Positions 35,867-44,486 of a DNA stretch of 64,000 nt are shown here, one piece after another. The translations under genes were made by a program, and so were the position numbers. The notes beneath the pieces are model-generated. The model was not told the DNA's origin and ran no database searches. It was given only the letters and a program-made list of their open reading frames with translations. The stretch spans positions 1-64,000 of the forward strand of contig NZ_JAJJWH010000002.1 of the NCBI RefSeq assembly GCF_020907245.1, in the 5' to 3' direction. Numbering within the stretch: the stretch's first letter is position 1; every line of letters starts with the position of its first letter. The stretch comes from Pontibacter harenae (GTDB taxonomy: Bacteria > Bacteroidota > Bacteroidia > Cytophagales > Hymenobacteraceae).

Positions 35867-36736
35867 ATGAAGAAATTGTTACTACATGTCTTTATTGCCT
35901 CGCTATTATTAACATTTGCTAGCTGCAGTGGTTCACGCAGTTCCAGAGCCCCCGTCACTCTTACAGAGGCTTGGTCAACAGACAACACTCTTCGCACCCC
36001 AGAGTCTACTGTTTATGACGAGAATCGAGACATACTGTATGTAAGCAACATCAACAAAGTATCAGAAAACCGTAAAGACGGAGATGGCTTTATTTCCAGA
36101 GTCTCTACCAGCGGAGAGGTAGAAGAATTATATTGGGTCTCAGGCCTAAACGACCCGAAGGGGATCGCGCTTTACAACAACGTGCTGTATGTGGCAGATG
36201 TAGATGAGGTAGTTGCCATCTCTACACAATCTGGGTCTATATTGGGCCGCTACAGTGCAGAAAATGCAGGTATGTTGAATGACATAGCTATAGACAATAA
36301 CGGTACTGTCTTTATTTCAGACTCGAAAAACAAACATATATACCAGCTACGCAACGGACGTGTAAGTATGTGGGTAGAGAACACGAACAACGAAAGGCCT
36401 AATGGTCTATACTTGGAAGGCAATCGGATGGTGGTAGCCTTTTCTAGCAACGGCGATGTGCAGCTGCTGGACCCAGAAACAAGACGTTTCACTAGTTTTA
36501 CGAACGGTGTAGGTGCGGGAGACGGCATAGCTGCTACTGGCGACGGTAATTATTTTGTATCGAACTGGAACGGTGAAATATTCTACATTAACAGCGAAGC
36601 CAGGCAATGGAAGGTACTAGACACGAAAGACCAGAAGAAAAACACAGCCGACATCACTTATTCACCAAGGCTGGGACTACTTTTAGTACCTACCTTCTTT
36701 GATAACCGTTTAGTAGCGTACAGAATAAATTACTAA
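35867..36736 (+). CDS. Beta-propeller lipoprotein (SMP-30/gluconolactonase-like)
   Basis: A 289-residue lipoprotein (LTFASC lipobox at about 15-20, then SGSRSSRAP) with a six-bladed propeller of the SMP-30/NHL kind. Repeats of the type PESTVYDENRDILYVSN, DPKGIALYNNVLYVAD and NDIAIDNNGTVFISDSKN are visible, each ending in Asp/Asn-rich strands. The metal-binding pattern of true gluconolactonases (Glu, Asn, Asp) is partly present (PEST, NGL, DGIAAT), but the substrate is unknown. A clear terminator follows. Confidence 0.78.
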   Translation: MKKLLLHVFIASLLLTFASCSGSRSSRAPVTLTEAWSTDNTLRTPESTVYDENRDILYVSNINKVSENRKDGDGFISRVSTSGEVEELYWVSGLNDPKGIALYNNVLYVADVDEVVAISTQSGSILGRYSAENAGMLNDIAIDNNGTVFISDSKNKHIYQLRNGRVSMWVENTNNERPNGLYLEGNRMVVAFSSNGDVQLLDPETRRFTSFTNGVGAGDGIAATGDGNYFVSNWNGEIFYINSEARQWKVLDTKDQKKNTADITYSPRLGLLLVPTFFDNRLVAYRINY

Positions 36737-36752
36737 GAAATAGTATCAAATT

Positions 36753-36785
36753 AAAAAGGCAGCCCTAAATCAAGGCTGCCTTTTT
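36753..36785 (+). terminator. Rho-independent terminator after the propeller lipoprotein gene
   Basis: Perfect 12-base arms AAAAAGGCAGCC (36753-36764) and its complement (36774-36785) with a nine-base loop, ending in TTTTT. Confidence 0.88.
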
Positions 36786-36817
36786 AATGATGTAAGATTA
36801 AACTGGATGTACGGCAA

Positions 36818-37750
36818 ATGAAAAAACTCTCCACGCTACACATACTTAATGGAGATGCCTCTCTTAAAGCTTTCAAAGAGGCATCTATACCTGGGCACGT
36901 AATGGTTTGGCGAGAAGTACTTTCTGAAGGACCTGCTATTGATGCTTTACCCGAGAAGGAATTTTGGGAACGGCGCCAAAAGTTTATTTCTTCCGCTTAT
37001 TCAGTTCCTGAAACTGACTATAAAGAAAAGGTACTGGATGAGTTGCAAAAACTAGAGACAGCTTCCTCATTCTTTGAGGTAGTACTGTGGTTCGACAGGG
37101 ATATGATGTGCCAGATAAACCTATTATACATCCTGCACCGCCTGCACCAGAAAGCACCCAATATTGTTTCGATTTGTTCGCCACCTGCTGGCCAATCCAT
37201 AGCTTTAAAACAAAAAGAGGAACTAGGGCAGCTTTTCGAGAACCGACAGCAATTTAACGCAGAAAGCCTGGCACAGGCACATCAGTTATGGAAGCTTTAT
37301 GCTGGGCCTAACCCACTTCAGCTTCAAGCGTTTGTTCAAAAACAAGAACTCGTTTTTCCTGCCATGCAACAGGCACTTCGCCTGCACTTCCAGCGTTTTA
37401 CTTGTTGCACCAATGGTCTAAGCTCGCCACAACAGCTACTACTACAGCTAGTTTGCCAAGGCTACGACACTGAAGAAAAACTCATGCAGCAGTTTTGGAA
37501 AGAAGCTCCTGGCTACGGATATGGCGATTGGCAAATTCAATTACTTGTTTCACAGTTACAGCCAACGCTTATTATACAGCAGGCTCCATTTAAGCTGACT
37601 ACCGAAGGAACAGCTGTGCTGCAGCAACAGAGCGTATATACAGCATGGCTAGGCACAGGAATGTGGCTGGGTGGCGTAATGTTAAAACCAGATACCCCTT
37701 GGTGTTTTGATGCTGAGGAAGGTATACTGATAAGCAGAATAGAAAAATAA
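36818..37750 (+). CDS. DUF1835 domain protein
   Basis: A 310-residue cytoplasmic protein. It begins STLHILNGDASLKAF and continues with PGHVMVWREVLSEGPAID and FWERRQKFI, the three elements by which I recognise DUF1835 (a family often next to RNA polymerase-related or stress genes in Firmicutes, function unknown). The middle has VVLWFDRDMMCQINLLYILHRL; a C-terminal region (about 200-310) matches the companion DUF3658-type helical part. It stands alone between two terminators. Function not known. Confidence 0.75.
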   Translation: MKKLSTLHILNGDASLKAFKEASIPGHVMVWREVLSEGPAIDALPEKEFWERRQKFISSAYSVPETDYKEKVLDELQKLETASSFFEVVLWFDRDMMCQINLLYILHRLHQKAPNIVSICSPPAGQSIALKQKEELGQLFENRQQFNAESLAQAHQLWKLYAGPNPLQLQAFVQKQELVFPAMQQALRLHFQRFTCCTNGLSSPQQLLLQLVCQGYDTEEKLMQQFWKEAPGYGYGDWQIQLLVSQLQPTLIIQQAPFKLTTEGTAVLQQQSVYTAWLGTGMWLGGVMLKPDTPWCFDAEEGILISRIEK

Positions 37751-37821
37751 CGATTAGCTAAAAAGATTGGCCCCAAAAATGCATTTAAGGAGCTATACCT
37801 ATACTTTAACCGAGAAGACCT

Positions 37822-38229
37822 ATGATGAAGACGACGCAAAAGTATGTACTGGCTCTTGTTGCAACCATTCCGTTAGCCGCTTTTTCCATTACAGCATCAG
37901 CCCAAACAACACCTGTACCTCCTCAAATAAACGAGCACATTATAATTGCAGCTGAACGTGATTACGATGCTGGTTTAGAAACACTTTCAGGAATTAATCT
38001 GCACCCTGCAAAAAAGGGAACATTCCAGCTTGATTTTGATCAGCCCTTGAAGGAGGACGGTGTACTGGAAATTTCTAATGAGGCTGGTCAGTTAGTATAT
38101 CAAAAGCCTGTTAGCAACACTAAAAAAGCTAGGAGTTACAACGTTGGGAAGTTAAAACCAGACACTTATCTTATTGAAGTGAAAACCACCGATACCACTT
38201 ACTGGACACGTTTCAGGATTGGAAAATAA
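37822..38229 (+). CDS. Small secreted protein with a type IX secretion C-terminal-like domain
   Basis: A 135-residue product: a Sec signal (YVLALVATIPLAAFSITASAQ, cleaved at about residue 28), a short linker, and from about 55 to the end a domain of the T9SS sorting type A pattern. It has a Leu-His-Pro-Ala segment in place of the usual Tyr-Pro-Asn-Pro, then GTFQLDFDQPL, ISNEAGQLVYQK, LKPDTYLIEVKT and TRFRIGK. Nothing else is present: there is no cargo domain. Either it is a self-standing Ig-like protein that only resembles the sorting domain, or the domain has been detached from a larger secreted protein. Confidence 0.6.
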   Translation: MMKTTQKYVLALVATIPLAAFSITASAQTTPVPPQINEHIIIAAERDYDAGLETLSGINLHPAKKGTFQLDFDQPLKEDGVLEISNEAGQLVYQKPVSNTKKARSYNVGKLKPDTYLIEVKTTDTTYWTRFRIGK

Positions 38230-38251
38230 ATGAATGTATAGATACCTAACA

Positions 38252-38289
38252 CAAAAGCGGCTCCTGCCATAAGAGAGGAGCCGCTTTTG
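38252..38289. terminator. Bidirectional terminator at the end of the 3-keto-sugar-like operon
   Basis: Perfect 14-base arms at 38252-38265 and 38276-38289, core AGCGGCTCCT, with CAAA/TTTG at the ends. It closes both the small secreted gene and the nine-gene minus-strand operon. Confidence 0.9.
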
Positions 38290-38304
38290 GTTTTTTTGCT
38301 AAGA

Positions 38305-39186
38305 CTACAACAGGTTGTTTTTTACATAACTGCTGCTTTGCGAGATACTTTCATAAGGATCCATGGCAAAGTTTTCCTGCTCTACGAAAATTCGCTTCAC
38401 GCCAGAAACATCTGCCTGCTCAAATATTGGTTTATAATCGATTGTTCCGCTTCCTACTTCTGTGTTCAAGGTGCGGGCGGCTTTGTCCATGTCTTTTACA
38501 TGCCACATCACGTATCGGCCCACATTTTGCTTAAACATAGCGATAGGATCTTTTCCTGCTCTTACCACCCAGTATAAATCTAGTTCAAACTTTACTAGTT
38601 CGGGGTCTGTTTCAGAAAGCAATATGTCGTAACCAGTGGTGCCATTATGGTTCTGAAACTCAAAATCGTGGTTGTGGTAAGCCAGTTTCATGTTTCCCTC
38701 CTGGCACATTTGAGCCGCTCTGTTAAGCCTTTCAGCTACTTTTCTATAGTCGTCTGCGCTCTGGCGAAGTGGTTCGATAATGTAAGGCGCCACAATATAC
38801 TCCTGCCCTATAGCAGAACCACCGTCAATGTAAGCCTTGATAATGTCTTCGTTGCCGCTTCTGATAAATTCGTTAAAATCGTAATGTCCGCTTGATGATT
38901 TCAGTCCGTTGTCATCCAAAATCTGCTTGAAATCCTTTGGCGCCACCCCAAAGAAATGGCTTTCGGGAGAGTATCCATAAGTTTCAACATCTTTATATCC
39001 TGCCTCCGACACTTTAGCTAATACACCTTTTACATCCTTACCTATGTACTCCCTTAAGGTATAAAGCTGTAAACCAATTTCACCTGTACTGCCAGCCGAC
39101 TCACTACATCCGATAAGAGAAGGAGCTAAAAACAAACCAGCTGAAACTAATCCAGCCTGTTGTATAAATGATCGTCTTGTTGTCAT
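38305..39186 (-). CDS. Exported TIM-barrel sugar isomerase/epimerase-like lipoprotein
   Basis: A 293-residue xylose-isomerase-like barrel with a Tat-type lipoprotein signal (MTTRRSFIQQAGLVSAG, then SLIGC, Cys at about 27). Putative metal ligands are visible: Glu in VETYGYSP, His in YHNHDFEF (about 173), Asp in ELDLYWV, His in WHVKDMDKA and Glu in VEQENF. Similar proteins sit beside DUF1080 proteins in other Bacteroidota; one is described as a hydratase of the 3-keto-2-hydroxyglucal formed by a 3-keto-glucoside lyase (recalled, not checked). It is the last gene of the operon and its product probably works in the periplasm. Confidence 0.78.
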   Translation of the reverse strand: MTTRRSFIQQAGLVSAGLFLAPSLIGCSESAGSTGEIGLQLYTLREYIGKDVKGVLAKVSEAGYKDVETYGYSPESHFFGVAPKDFKQILDDNGLKSSSGHYDFNEFIRSGNEDIIKAYIDGGSAIGQEYIVAPYIIEPLRQSADDYRKVAERLNRAAQMCQEGNMKLAYHNHDFEFQNHNGTTGYDILLSETDPELVKFELDLYWVVRAGKDPIAMFKQNVGRYVMWHVKDMDKAARTLNTEVGSGTIDYKPIFEQADVSGVKRIFVEQENFAMDPYESISQSSSYVKNNLL

Positions 39187-39308
39187 TGTTTATATTTTGA
39201 TACGGTTTTATGTAGTAAACTTAAACTTTATGTAGAGCATGGTATTTTGAAAAGGTTAGCCATGGCTGTTGTTGAACTAAAACAGATCATGCAGTTTAGT
39301 CAGATTGA

Positions 39309-40193
39309 TCAGACATCACAAATTTGAACGGCTTGTCTGAATGAGGCAATTTTATCTTTATGTGCAGGCAGAAACTCGTGGGCAACATATCCTTTGAAGC
39401 CTGTTGCCAATATTGCTTTCATAATAGCAGGATAGTTTAACTCCTGCGTGTGGTCTATTTCACGACGACCTGGCACTCCAGCCGTGTGGTAATGCGCAAT
39501 GTAAGGATGATACTCCTGTATAGTACGGATCACATCCCCCTCATCAATTTGCATGTGGTAAATGTCGTACAGCAGCTTAAAGTTATCTGATCCTAATCTT
39601 TTAGCAAGTTCGGCTCCCCACTTTGTATGATTGCACTGGTAGTCGGGGTGGTTAACCTTACTGTTAAGCAGTTCCATCACGAGTACTACGTTATGCTTTT
39701 CGGCTAGCGGCATAATTTGCTTCAAGCCCTCCACGCAATTTCGCAGGCCTGTTTCATCGTCTTTGCCATTGCGGTTACCACTAAAACAAATCAAGTTTTG
39801 ATAGCCAGCCTTAGCTACCATCGGAATCATGTCAGTGTAATTCTTTATGAGTACTGCATGATGTTTGGGATCATTCCAGCCTTCACTAAGACCGATTTCA
39901 GCCCCATTACACATCGTGGAGACTAAACCATACTTCTGCAGTATAGGCCAGTCACTTGGCCCCACAAGATCTACCCCTACCATACCTAAATCTTTAGCGG
40001 CTTTACACACCTCCTCCACAGAAAGGTCATTTAGGCACCAACGGCAAACAGAATGATTGATGTTACCCTTCGGTTTGTATGCTTCAGACTGATTTTTAGA
40101 GCTAAAAGATGTTAAAAGCCCTGTAGTGGTAACGGCTGCAGCACTTGCTAGCACACTTTTCACAGCTGTTCTCCGATTATGTTTTTGCGCCAT
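39309..40193 (-). CDS. TIM-barrel, hydroxypyruvate-isomerase-like protein
   Basis: A 294-residue xylose-isomerase-like barrel of the Hyi type with a twin-Arg leader (HNRRTAVKSVLASAAAV, cleaved near residue 30), so probably exported folded. Putative metal ligands are the Glu in LVMELLNSK (about 160-175), Asp in LLYDIYHMQ, His in YHTAGVPGR and Glu in AHEFLP near the end. Its opening HSVCRWCLNDLSVEEVC matches hydroxypyruvate isomerase-like proteins. It lies 33 bases after the DUF1080 gene in the operon; isomerisation of a keto-sugar intermediate is the plausible role. Confidence 0.75.
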   Translation of the reverse strand: MAQKHNRRTAVKSVLASAAAVTTTGLLTSFSSKNQSEAYKPKGNINHSVCRWCLNDLSVEEVCKAAKDLGMVGVDLVGPSDWPILQKYGLVSTMCNGAEIGLSEGWNDPKHHAVLIKNYTDMIPMVAKAGYQNLICFSGNRNGKDDETGLRNCVEGLKQIMPLAEKHNVVLVMELLNSKVNHPDYQCNHTKWGAELAKRLGSDNFKLLYDIYHMQIDEGDVIRTIQEYHPYIAHYHTAGVPGRREIDHTQELNYPAIMKAILATGFKGYVAHEFLPAHKDKIASFRQAVQICDV

Positions 40194-40226
40194 AAAGCTA
40201 TTTTAAAATTTGTAGCACTTTCTACG

Positions 40227-40931
40227 CTAGAGCCTCTTAATCATGATGTTTTTAAACCACACGTCATCGCCGTGGTCTTGCAGGGCTATCTTACCTGTTT
40301 TATAAGTGCCAAAGTCTGGCATAGAGCTGAACTTACTTTCTGCCACCATCTTTTTCCAGTTATCGTCCCAAAGCGTTGTGGTTACTACCTTAGTACCATT
40401 TAGGTAAAGCTCAAGTAAGCCATTGTTGCTGATAATCTCAGCCTGGTTCCACTCTCCTGCTGGTTTTACTGTTTCTTCGCTGCTAGAAATTAAGTCATAC
40501 AAATCACCAGCGCGATGCTTAGGTATTTTAGCATCTGGATGACCTTCATTGTCCAACACCTGCATTTCCAGCCCCGTCTCCCAAGTTTGCTGATATTGCG
40601 CAGGTTCATCTTTCAAATAGAAGATGATGCCGCTATTGCCATTCTGCGAAATTTTCCAATCCAGTTTCAGGTGAAAATTCTCATAAGAATCATCAGTCAA
40701 AAGATCGCCACCCTCCTTTGCTGAAGCAGCGTCTAATCGAAGAACGCCATCTTCCACTTTCCAGGCTTCGCCAGCAGTGCTTTTCCCGTAGCTGTGCCAA
40801 CCAGTCAGTGATTTCCCATCAAACAAAGAAATCCAGTTACCTTGCGCAACAGCACTAGAAGCGATTATATTTTCTGGTTTGTCTGTTTCTGAACTCACTG
40901 TTGTTTTGTTACATGCTGAACCAGCCAACAT
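40227..40931 (-). CDS. DUF1080 protein (3-keto-glycoside hydrolase/lyase-like), start region frameshifted
   Basis: A beta-jelly-roll protein of the family named 3-keto-disaccharide hydrolase, recently described as including 3-keto-glucoside 1,2-lyases. Visible: SLFDGKSLTGWHSYGKS (about 34-50), DWKISQNGNSGIIFYL, the EMQVLDNEGHPDA block with DLYDLI, and the C-terminal KTGKIALQDHGDDVWFKNI, all family hallmarks. In the open frame the first ATG is at 40931 and gives only MLAGSACNK before the mature protein, which is half a lipoprotein signal. The missing half is encoded 46 bases upstream in another frame (next entry), so the export signal is broken. The gene lies three bases after the cytochrome c gene. 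Confidence 0.85.
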   Translation of the reverse strand: MLAGSACNKTTVSSETDKPENIIASSAVAQGNWISLFDGKSLTGWHSYGKSTAGEAWKVEDGVLRLDAASAKEGGDLLTDDSYENFHLKLDWKISQNGNSGIIFYLKDEPAQYQQTWETGLEMQVLDNEGHPDAKIPKHRAGDLYDLISSSEETVKPAGEWNQAEIISNNGLLELYLNGTKVVTTTLWDDNWKKMVAESKFSSMPDFGTYKTGKIALQDHGDDVWFKNIMIKRL

Positions 40932-40977
40932 AATGAATGGCTAGCACTACTGCAGGAAAAGCCCTTTTGCTGTGCAT
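40932..40977 (-). pseudogene. Out-of-frame signal-peptide start of the DUF1080 gene
   Basis: An ATG at 40977 (three bases after the cytochrome c stop) starts MHSKRAFPAVVLAI, a normal lipoprotein signal n-region and h-region, but it then runs out of frame and stops at 40909. At the junction the minus strand reads GC-CATT-CATT-ATG: a direct CATT duplication (40932-40939). Removing one copy joins the two frames as MHSKRAFPAVVLAIMLAGSAC, that is, a full lipoprotein signal. A one-base change would do the same. This is a recent slippage, a sequencing error or an on/off switch. Confidence 0.7.
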
Positions 40978-40980
40978 GAA

Positions 40981-41412
40981 TTATTGATTCAAAGACAAAA
41001 TGTACTTAGCCATTTCGTTAGCATCTTCCTTACTAAGATCTGGATGCGGAGACATAGGTATTTCGCCCCAAACGCCGCTACCACCTTTAATAATTTTCTG
41101 TGCCAGGTAGTCTACATTCTGATCATTTAGCTCGTATTTTTCAGCAACCTCGTTATAGCCTGGACCAACTAACCTACCTTCAGCTTTGTGGCAAGAAAGG
41201 CAATCCGAATTAGCTATTAGCTTTTCACCTTTTTCGTAAGGATTTTGCTCGGCATCTACCACAGGCTCAGGCTGCTGTTGTTCAGGAGCAGTTGCTGTTG
41301 TCTCTGTGGCCCCACCGCCTTCGTATACATCTTCATACTCAGAAGAATTACTATTGCCACCGCATGCAGCCATAAATGCCACACATGCTGCAGCCAGGAA
41401 TATTTTTTTCAT
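40981..41412 (-). CDS. Lipoprotein cytochrome c (class I)
   Basis: A 143-residue protein with a lipoprotein signal (MKKIFLAAACVAFMAAC) and a Glu/Gln/Pro/Thr-rich spacer (about 22-58) that puts the haem domain away from the membrane. The haem motif is DCLSCHK (about 70-76). The sixth ligand is likely the Met in EIPMSPHPDL. It is an electron-carrier domain of about 80 residues. Beside a GMC flavoprotein and a gluconate-dehydrogenase subunit-3 homologue it most likely accepts electrons from the flavoprotein, the arrangement of the periplasmic LacABC sugar 3-dehydrogenase type. Confidence 0.9.
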   Translation of the reverse strand: MKKIFLAAACVAFMAACGGNSNSSEYEDVYEGGGATETTATAPEQQQPEPVVDAEQNPYEKGEKLIANSDCLSCHKAEGRLVGPGYNEVAEKYELNDQNVDYLAQKIIKGGSGVWGEIPMSPHPDLSKEDANEMAKYILSLNQ

Positions 41413-41435
41413 GTCAGTTTTATCATTTATAAGTT

Positions 41436-42491
41436 TTACTTTATGCCTAGTATGGCTTTATTGAATGCTTCGTCGGCACCTGCAGAAGCAAAGTCGTCAA
41501 ATGCTTTTTCTGTCACTCTAATAATGTGGTCCTGGATGAACTGAGCACCTTCACGGGCACCATCTTCGGGATGCTTAAGGGCACACTCCCACTCCAACAC
41601 TGCCCATCCTTTAAAATCATAAGCTGTAAGCTTACTAAATATAGACTTGAAATCAACCTGGCCATCGCCTAAAGAACGGAAGCGACCTGCACGATCTACC
41701 CAGTTTTGGTAGCCGCCGTATACGCCCTGCTTCCCAGATGGATTGAACTCCGCATCCTTTACATGGAACATTTTAATGCGCTCATGATAATGATCGATAT
41801 AGGAAAGGTAATCGAGGCACTGCAGCACAAAGTGAGACGGATCATACAGCAGGCAGGCACGCGGATGGTTATTTACCTTCTCCAGGAACATCTCGTACGT
41901 CACGCCATCGTGTAAATCCTCTCCTGGGTGAATCTCATAGCACAGGTCTACGCCAGACTCATCGAAAGCATTAAGTATAGGCAACCAACGGTCAGCTAAT
42001 TCTTTGAAGCCAGTATCTACCAAACCAGCAGGACGCTGTGGCCATGGATAAACCGTGTGCCATAAAAGGGCTCCGCTAAAAGTGGCATGAGCATTCAATC
42101 CTAAGTTCTGCGATGCCTTAGCCGCATACTTTAGCTGCTGCACAGCCCACTCTGTTCTGGCTTTAGGGTTATTGTGGTACTGCTCAGGGGCAAAACCATC
42201 AAAAAGTTTATCGTAAGCAGGGTTTACAGCAACAAGTTGGCCGTGCAGGTGTGAGGATAGTTCGGTAATTTGAAGCCCCAGGCCTTCCACCATACCCTTT
42301 ATTTCATCGGCATAAGTTTTGCTTTCCGCAGCTTTCTGAACATCAAAGTAATTGCTGTTCCAGGTCGGAATCTGTACTCCTTTGTAGCCAAGGCTTTTGG
42401 CCCATTTGCAAATGTTTTCTAGTGTATCAAACGGAGCCTGGTCGCCCAGAAACTGAGCCAGGAAAATAGCTGGTCCTTGTATAGTTGTCAT
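41436..42491 (-). CDS. TIM-barrel sugar isomerase/epimerase-like protein (cytoplasmic)
   Basis: A 351-residue xylose-isomerase-like barrel without a signal peptide, so the member of the trio that works in the cytoplasm. Candidate metal ligands: Glu in CYEIHPGEDLHDG (about 180-190), Asp in LLYDPSHFVLQ, His in MFHVKDAEFN and Glu in VLEWECALK. HPGEDLHDG and the SHLHGQLVAVNP loop are strongly conserved in sugar-phosphate-isomerase-like proteins seen with Gfo/Idh genes. It lies eight bases downstream of the Gfo/Idh gene (same strand), so the two are probably co-translated. The sugar is not determined. Confidence 0.8.
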   Translation of the reverse strand: MTTIQGPAIFLAQFLGDQAPFDTLENICKWAKSLGYKGVQIPTWNSNYFDVQKAAESKTYADEIKGMVEGLGLQITELSSHLHGQLVAVNPAYDKLFDGFAPEQYHNNPKARTEWAVQQLKYAAKASQNLGLNAHATFSGALLWHTVYPWPQRPAGLVDTGFKELADRWLPILNAFDESGVDLCYEIHPGEDLHDGVTYEMFLEKVNNHPRACLLYDPSHFVLQCLDYLSYIDHYHERIKMFHVKDAEFNPSGKQGVYGGYQNWVDRAGRFRSLGDGQVDFKSIFSKLTAYDFKGWAVLEWECALKHPEDGAREGAQFIQDHIIRVTEKAFDDFASAGADEAFNKAILGIK

Positions 42492-42499
42492 AGTTTAAA

Positions 42500-43657
42500 T
42501 TAGATTTTAAAGTCGATCCATTTTTGTTCGGATTTGCCAGAGGCAATCACGTTTTCGATAAAGGCCATGCCTCGCACGCCATCCTGTATTCCTGGGTAGT
42601 CCTGCCACTCAGGCTGCGCTACGATGCCTTCTAGTTTGGCCTGCACGCACAGTGCAAAATTGCGGTACAGGTTTGCAAAAGCTTCTAAGTAACCTTCAGG
42701 GTGACCAGCAGGTGTACGGGTGTTATGCTGAGCATAGCTACTATTGTAACCTCCGCCTGTACGTAAAATCTCTGCAGGACGATCGAGCCATTTGCATAAA
42801 AGCGTATTGGCATCCTCCTGTTTCCATTCCAAGCCTCCCTCTTCGCCGTACACTCTTATCTTGACGTTATTTTCTTCGCCAGCCGCTATCTGCGTTGCAA
42901 ACAGCACACCAGTAGCCCCGTTGTTAAACTTCAGGAAAGAAGCGCCGTCATCATCCAGTTTACGTCCTTCTACTACTATGTTGATATCGGCACAAAGCTG
43001 CGTTACTTCCAGCCCTGTCACATACTCCGCCAGGTTGAAGGCATGCGTACCGATATCGCCCATAGCACCTGCGATACCGCTTTGGCTCGGGTCAGTTCTC
43101 CAGGAGGCTTGCTTATTATCGCCACCCTCTTCAAAAGTGCTCAGCCAGCCTTGCGGATACTCCACATAAACTTTGCGAATTTTACCGAGCTTACCAGAGG
43201 CTACTAGCTGTTTTGCCTCTTTCACCATTGGGTAGCCAGTGTAGGTGTGCGTAAGGCAGAATAAATTGCCTGTTCTTTCCACTACGTTTTGCAGTTCAAG
43301 GGCTTCCTCCAAAGAGAAAGTCATGGGTTTGTCTAATACTACATGGAAGCCGCTTTCTAGAGCCAGTTTAGTGGGCTCGAAGTGAACGTGGTTTGGCGTA
43401 ACGATACTGATAACCTGTACCCGCTCATCCACAGGAAGCTGCTGCTCTTTCTCAAACAATTCCTGATAAGAGGCATAGACCCTCTCTGGCTTTAGCCCCA
43501 GCAGTTCGCCGCTGGCCTTAGACTTTTCTGGATTGCTACTGAAGGCGCCGCAAACAAGGTCGTAAGCACCATCAATTTGTGCGGCAATGCGATGCACAGC
43601 GCCAATAAATGCGCCTTGGCCACCGCCAATCATGCCTAATCTTAGTTTTTTGTTCAT
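42500..43657 (-). CDS. Gfo/Idh/MocA oxidoreductase (cytoplasmic)
   Basis: An NAD(P)-dependent sugar oxidoreductase of 385 residues. The frame is open to 43723 but MNKKLRLGMIGGGQG at 43657 fits the usual start: the Rossmann GGGxG lies a few residues in. Further marks are SIVTPNHVHFEPTKLALESGFHVVLDKPMTF (Lys-Pro of the EKP motif in DKP form) and the WRTDPSQSGIAGAMGDIGTHAFNLAEYVTG block with the catalytic Asp/His. No signal peptide is present, in contrast to the other Gfo/Idh member of the operon. It probably reduces or oxidises a sugar intermediate after import. Confidence 0.87.
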   Translation of the reverse strand: MNKKLRLGMIGGGQGAFIGAVHRIAAQIDGAYDLVCGAFSSNPEKSKASGELLGLKPERVYASYQELFEKEQQLPVDERVQVISIVTPNHVHFEPTKLALESGFHVVLDKPMTFSLEEALELQNVVERTGNLFCLTHTYTGYPMVKEAKQLVASGKLGKIRKVYVEYPQGWLSTFEEGGDNKQASWRTDPSQSGIAGAMGDIGTHAFNLAEYVTGLEVTQLCADINIVVEGRKLDDDGASFLKFNNGATGVLFATQIAAGEENNVKIRVYGEEGGLEWKQEDANTLLCKWLDRPAEILRTGGGYNSSYAQHNTRTPAGHPEGYLEAFANLYRNFALCVQAKLEGIVAQPEWQDYPGIQDGVRGMAFIENVIASGKSEQKWIDFKI

Positions 43658-43773
43658 AGTAAAGTGTTCATCAGAATATTGATTTTTGAAAATAGGATTA
43701 TGCTTTAACATTCCCAAACTCAAAACCAGATTCTGTTGGTGTAACAGTAATTAGGGTTTAAAAGATTTTCTTC

Positions 43774-44349
43774 TTAAGAAGTGGCCCATGCCCTGTCTCC
43801 TTTTTTGTAGGGCATGCTACCGTCGTAGCGGCCTGGTACTGCCACGTGCCGAAGCGCCTGAGTAGCCCCAACTTCAGAGGTGAAGAAGCCAAGCAAGGTC
43901 AATTCTTTCATCATTCGGAAGTAGTGGCTAGGTTCCTCTGCTTTTTTTGTATGCATGTACGCCTTCTGCTCTTGATCTAAGCTGGTGAGGAGCTCTTTGC
44001 GTTGCTTAGCATCGCATTTTAAGAAGCTTTTGCCGTACTTTTCTTCACAAGCCTCCTCTAGTTTGCCTAAGCCCTCTGTGAATACACGTTGCTCTGCAGG
44101 AGTGTAGCAATCCTTAACCATAACGGCCATAAATGGCCCCACCTCAGCGGCTTTGGCACTAGGTGTGTTTGTTTCAGGAAGTATAGTGTCGGCTATTTCA
44201 TCTAACATTAAAACCTGCTCCTGCTTGAAAAGATCTTCAACATTTACCTGCTGCCTGTTGGGCGTACAAGCCACCAGTAAGTCGGCTCCTACAATAGTAC
44301 CGCCCAGTAACCAGGCAACTGCCGACATGGCTTCTCTTCTATTCATCAT
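43774..44349 (-). CDS. Gluconate 2-dehydrogenase subunit 3-like protein (Tat lipoprotein)
   Basis: The small subunit that escorts a GMC flavoprotein out of the cell. The 191-residue product has a Tat motif (MMNRREAMSAVAWLLGG) and a lipobox (DLLVAC, Cys at about 29). The mature domain has the family features: LDEIADTILPETNTPSAKAAEVGPFM (about 50-75), CYTPAEQRVFTEGL and the C-terminal RYDGSMPYKKGDRAW. Because the GMC protein has no signal of its own, this subunit probably carries it through the Tat pore. Confidence 0.9.
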   Translation of the reverse strand: MMNRREAMSAVAWLLGGTIVGADLLVACTPNRQQVNVEDLFKQEQVLMLDEIADTILPETNTPSAKAAEVGPFMAVMVKDCYTPAEQRVFTEGLGKLEEACEEKYGKSFLKCDAKQRKELLTSLDQEQKAYMHTKKAEEPSHYFRMMKELTLLGFFTSEVGATQALRHVAVPGRYDGSMPYKKGDRAWATS

Positions 44350-44486
44350 AATAGTATACAGTTTAACAATAGCTGCAATTCATGGTTTAAAACTGCTGCA
44401 TCGGCTTTCCTTTAAAGCTTAGATGCATAATGGAACAGTTAAGTAATTAAGTATTATCCTTAGTTTCAGAACTTGATAAATTAAAC

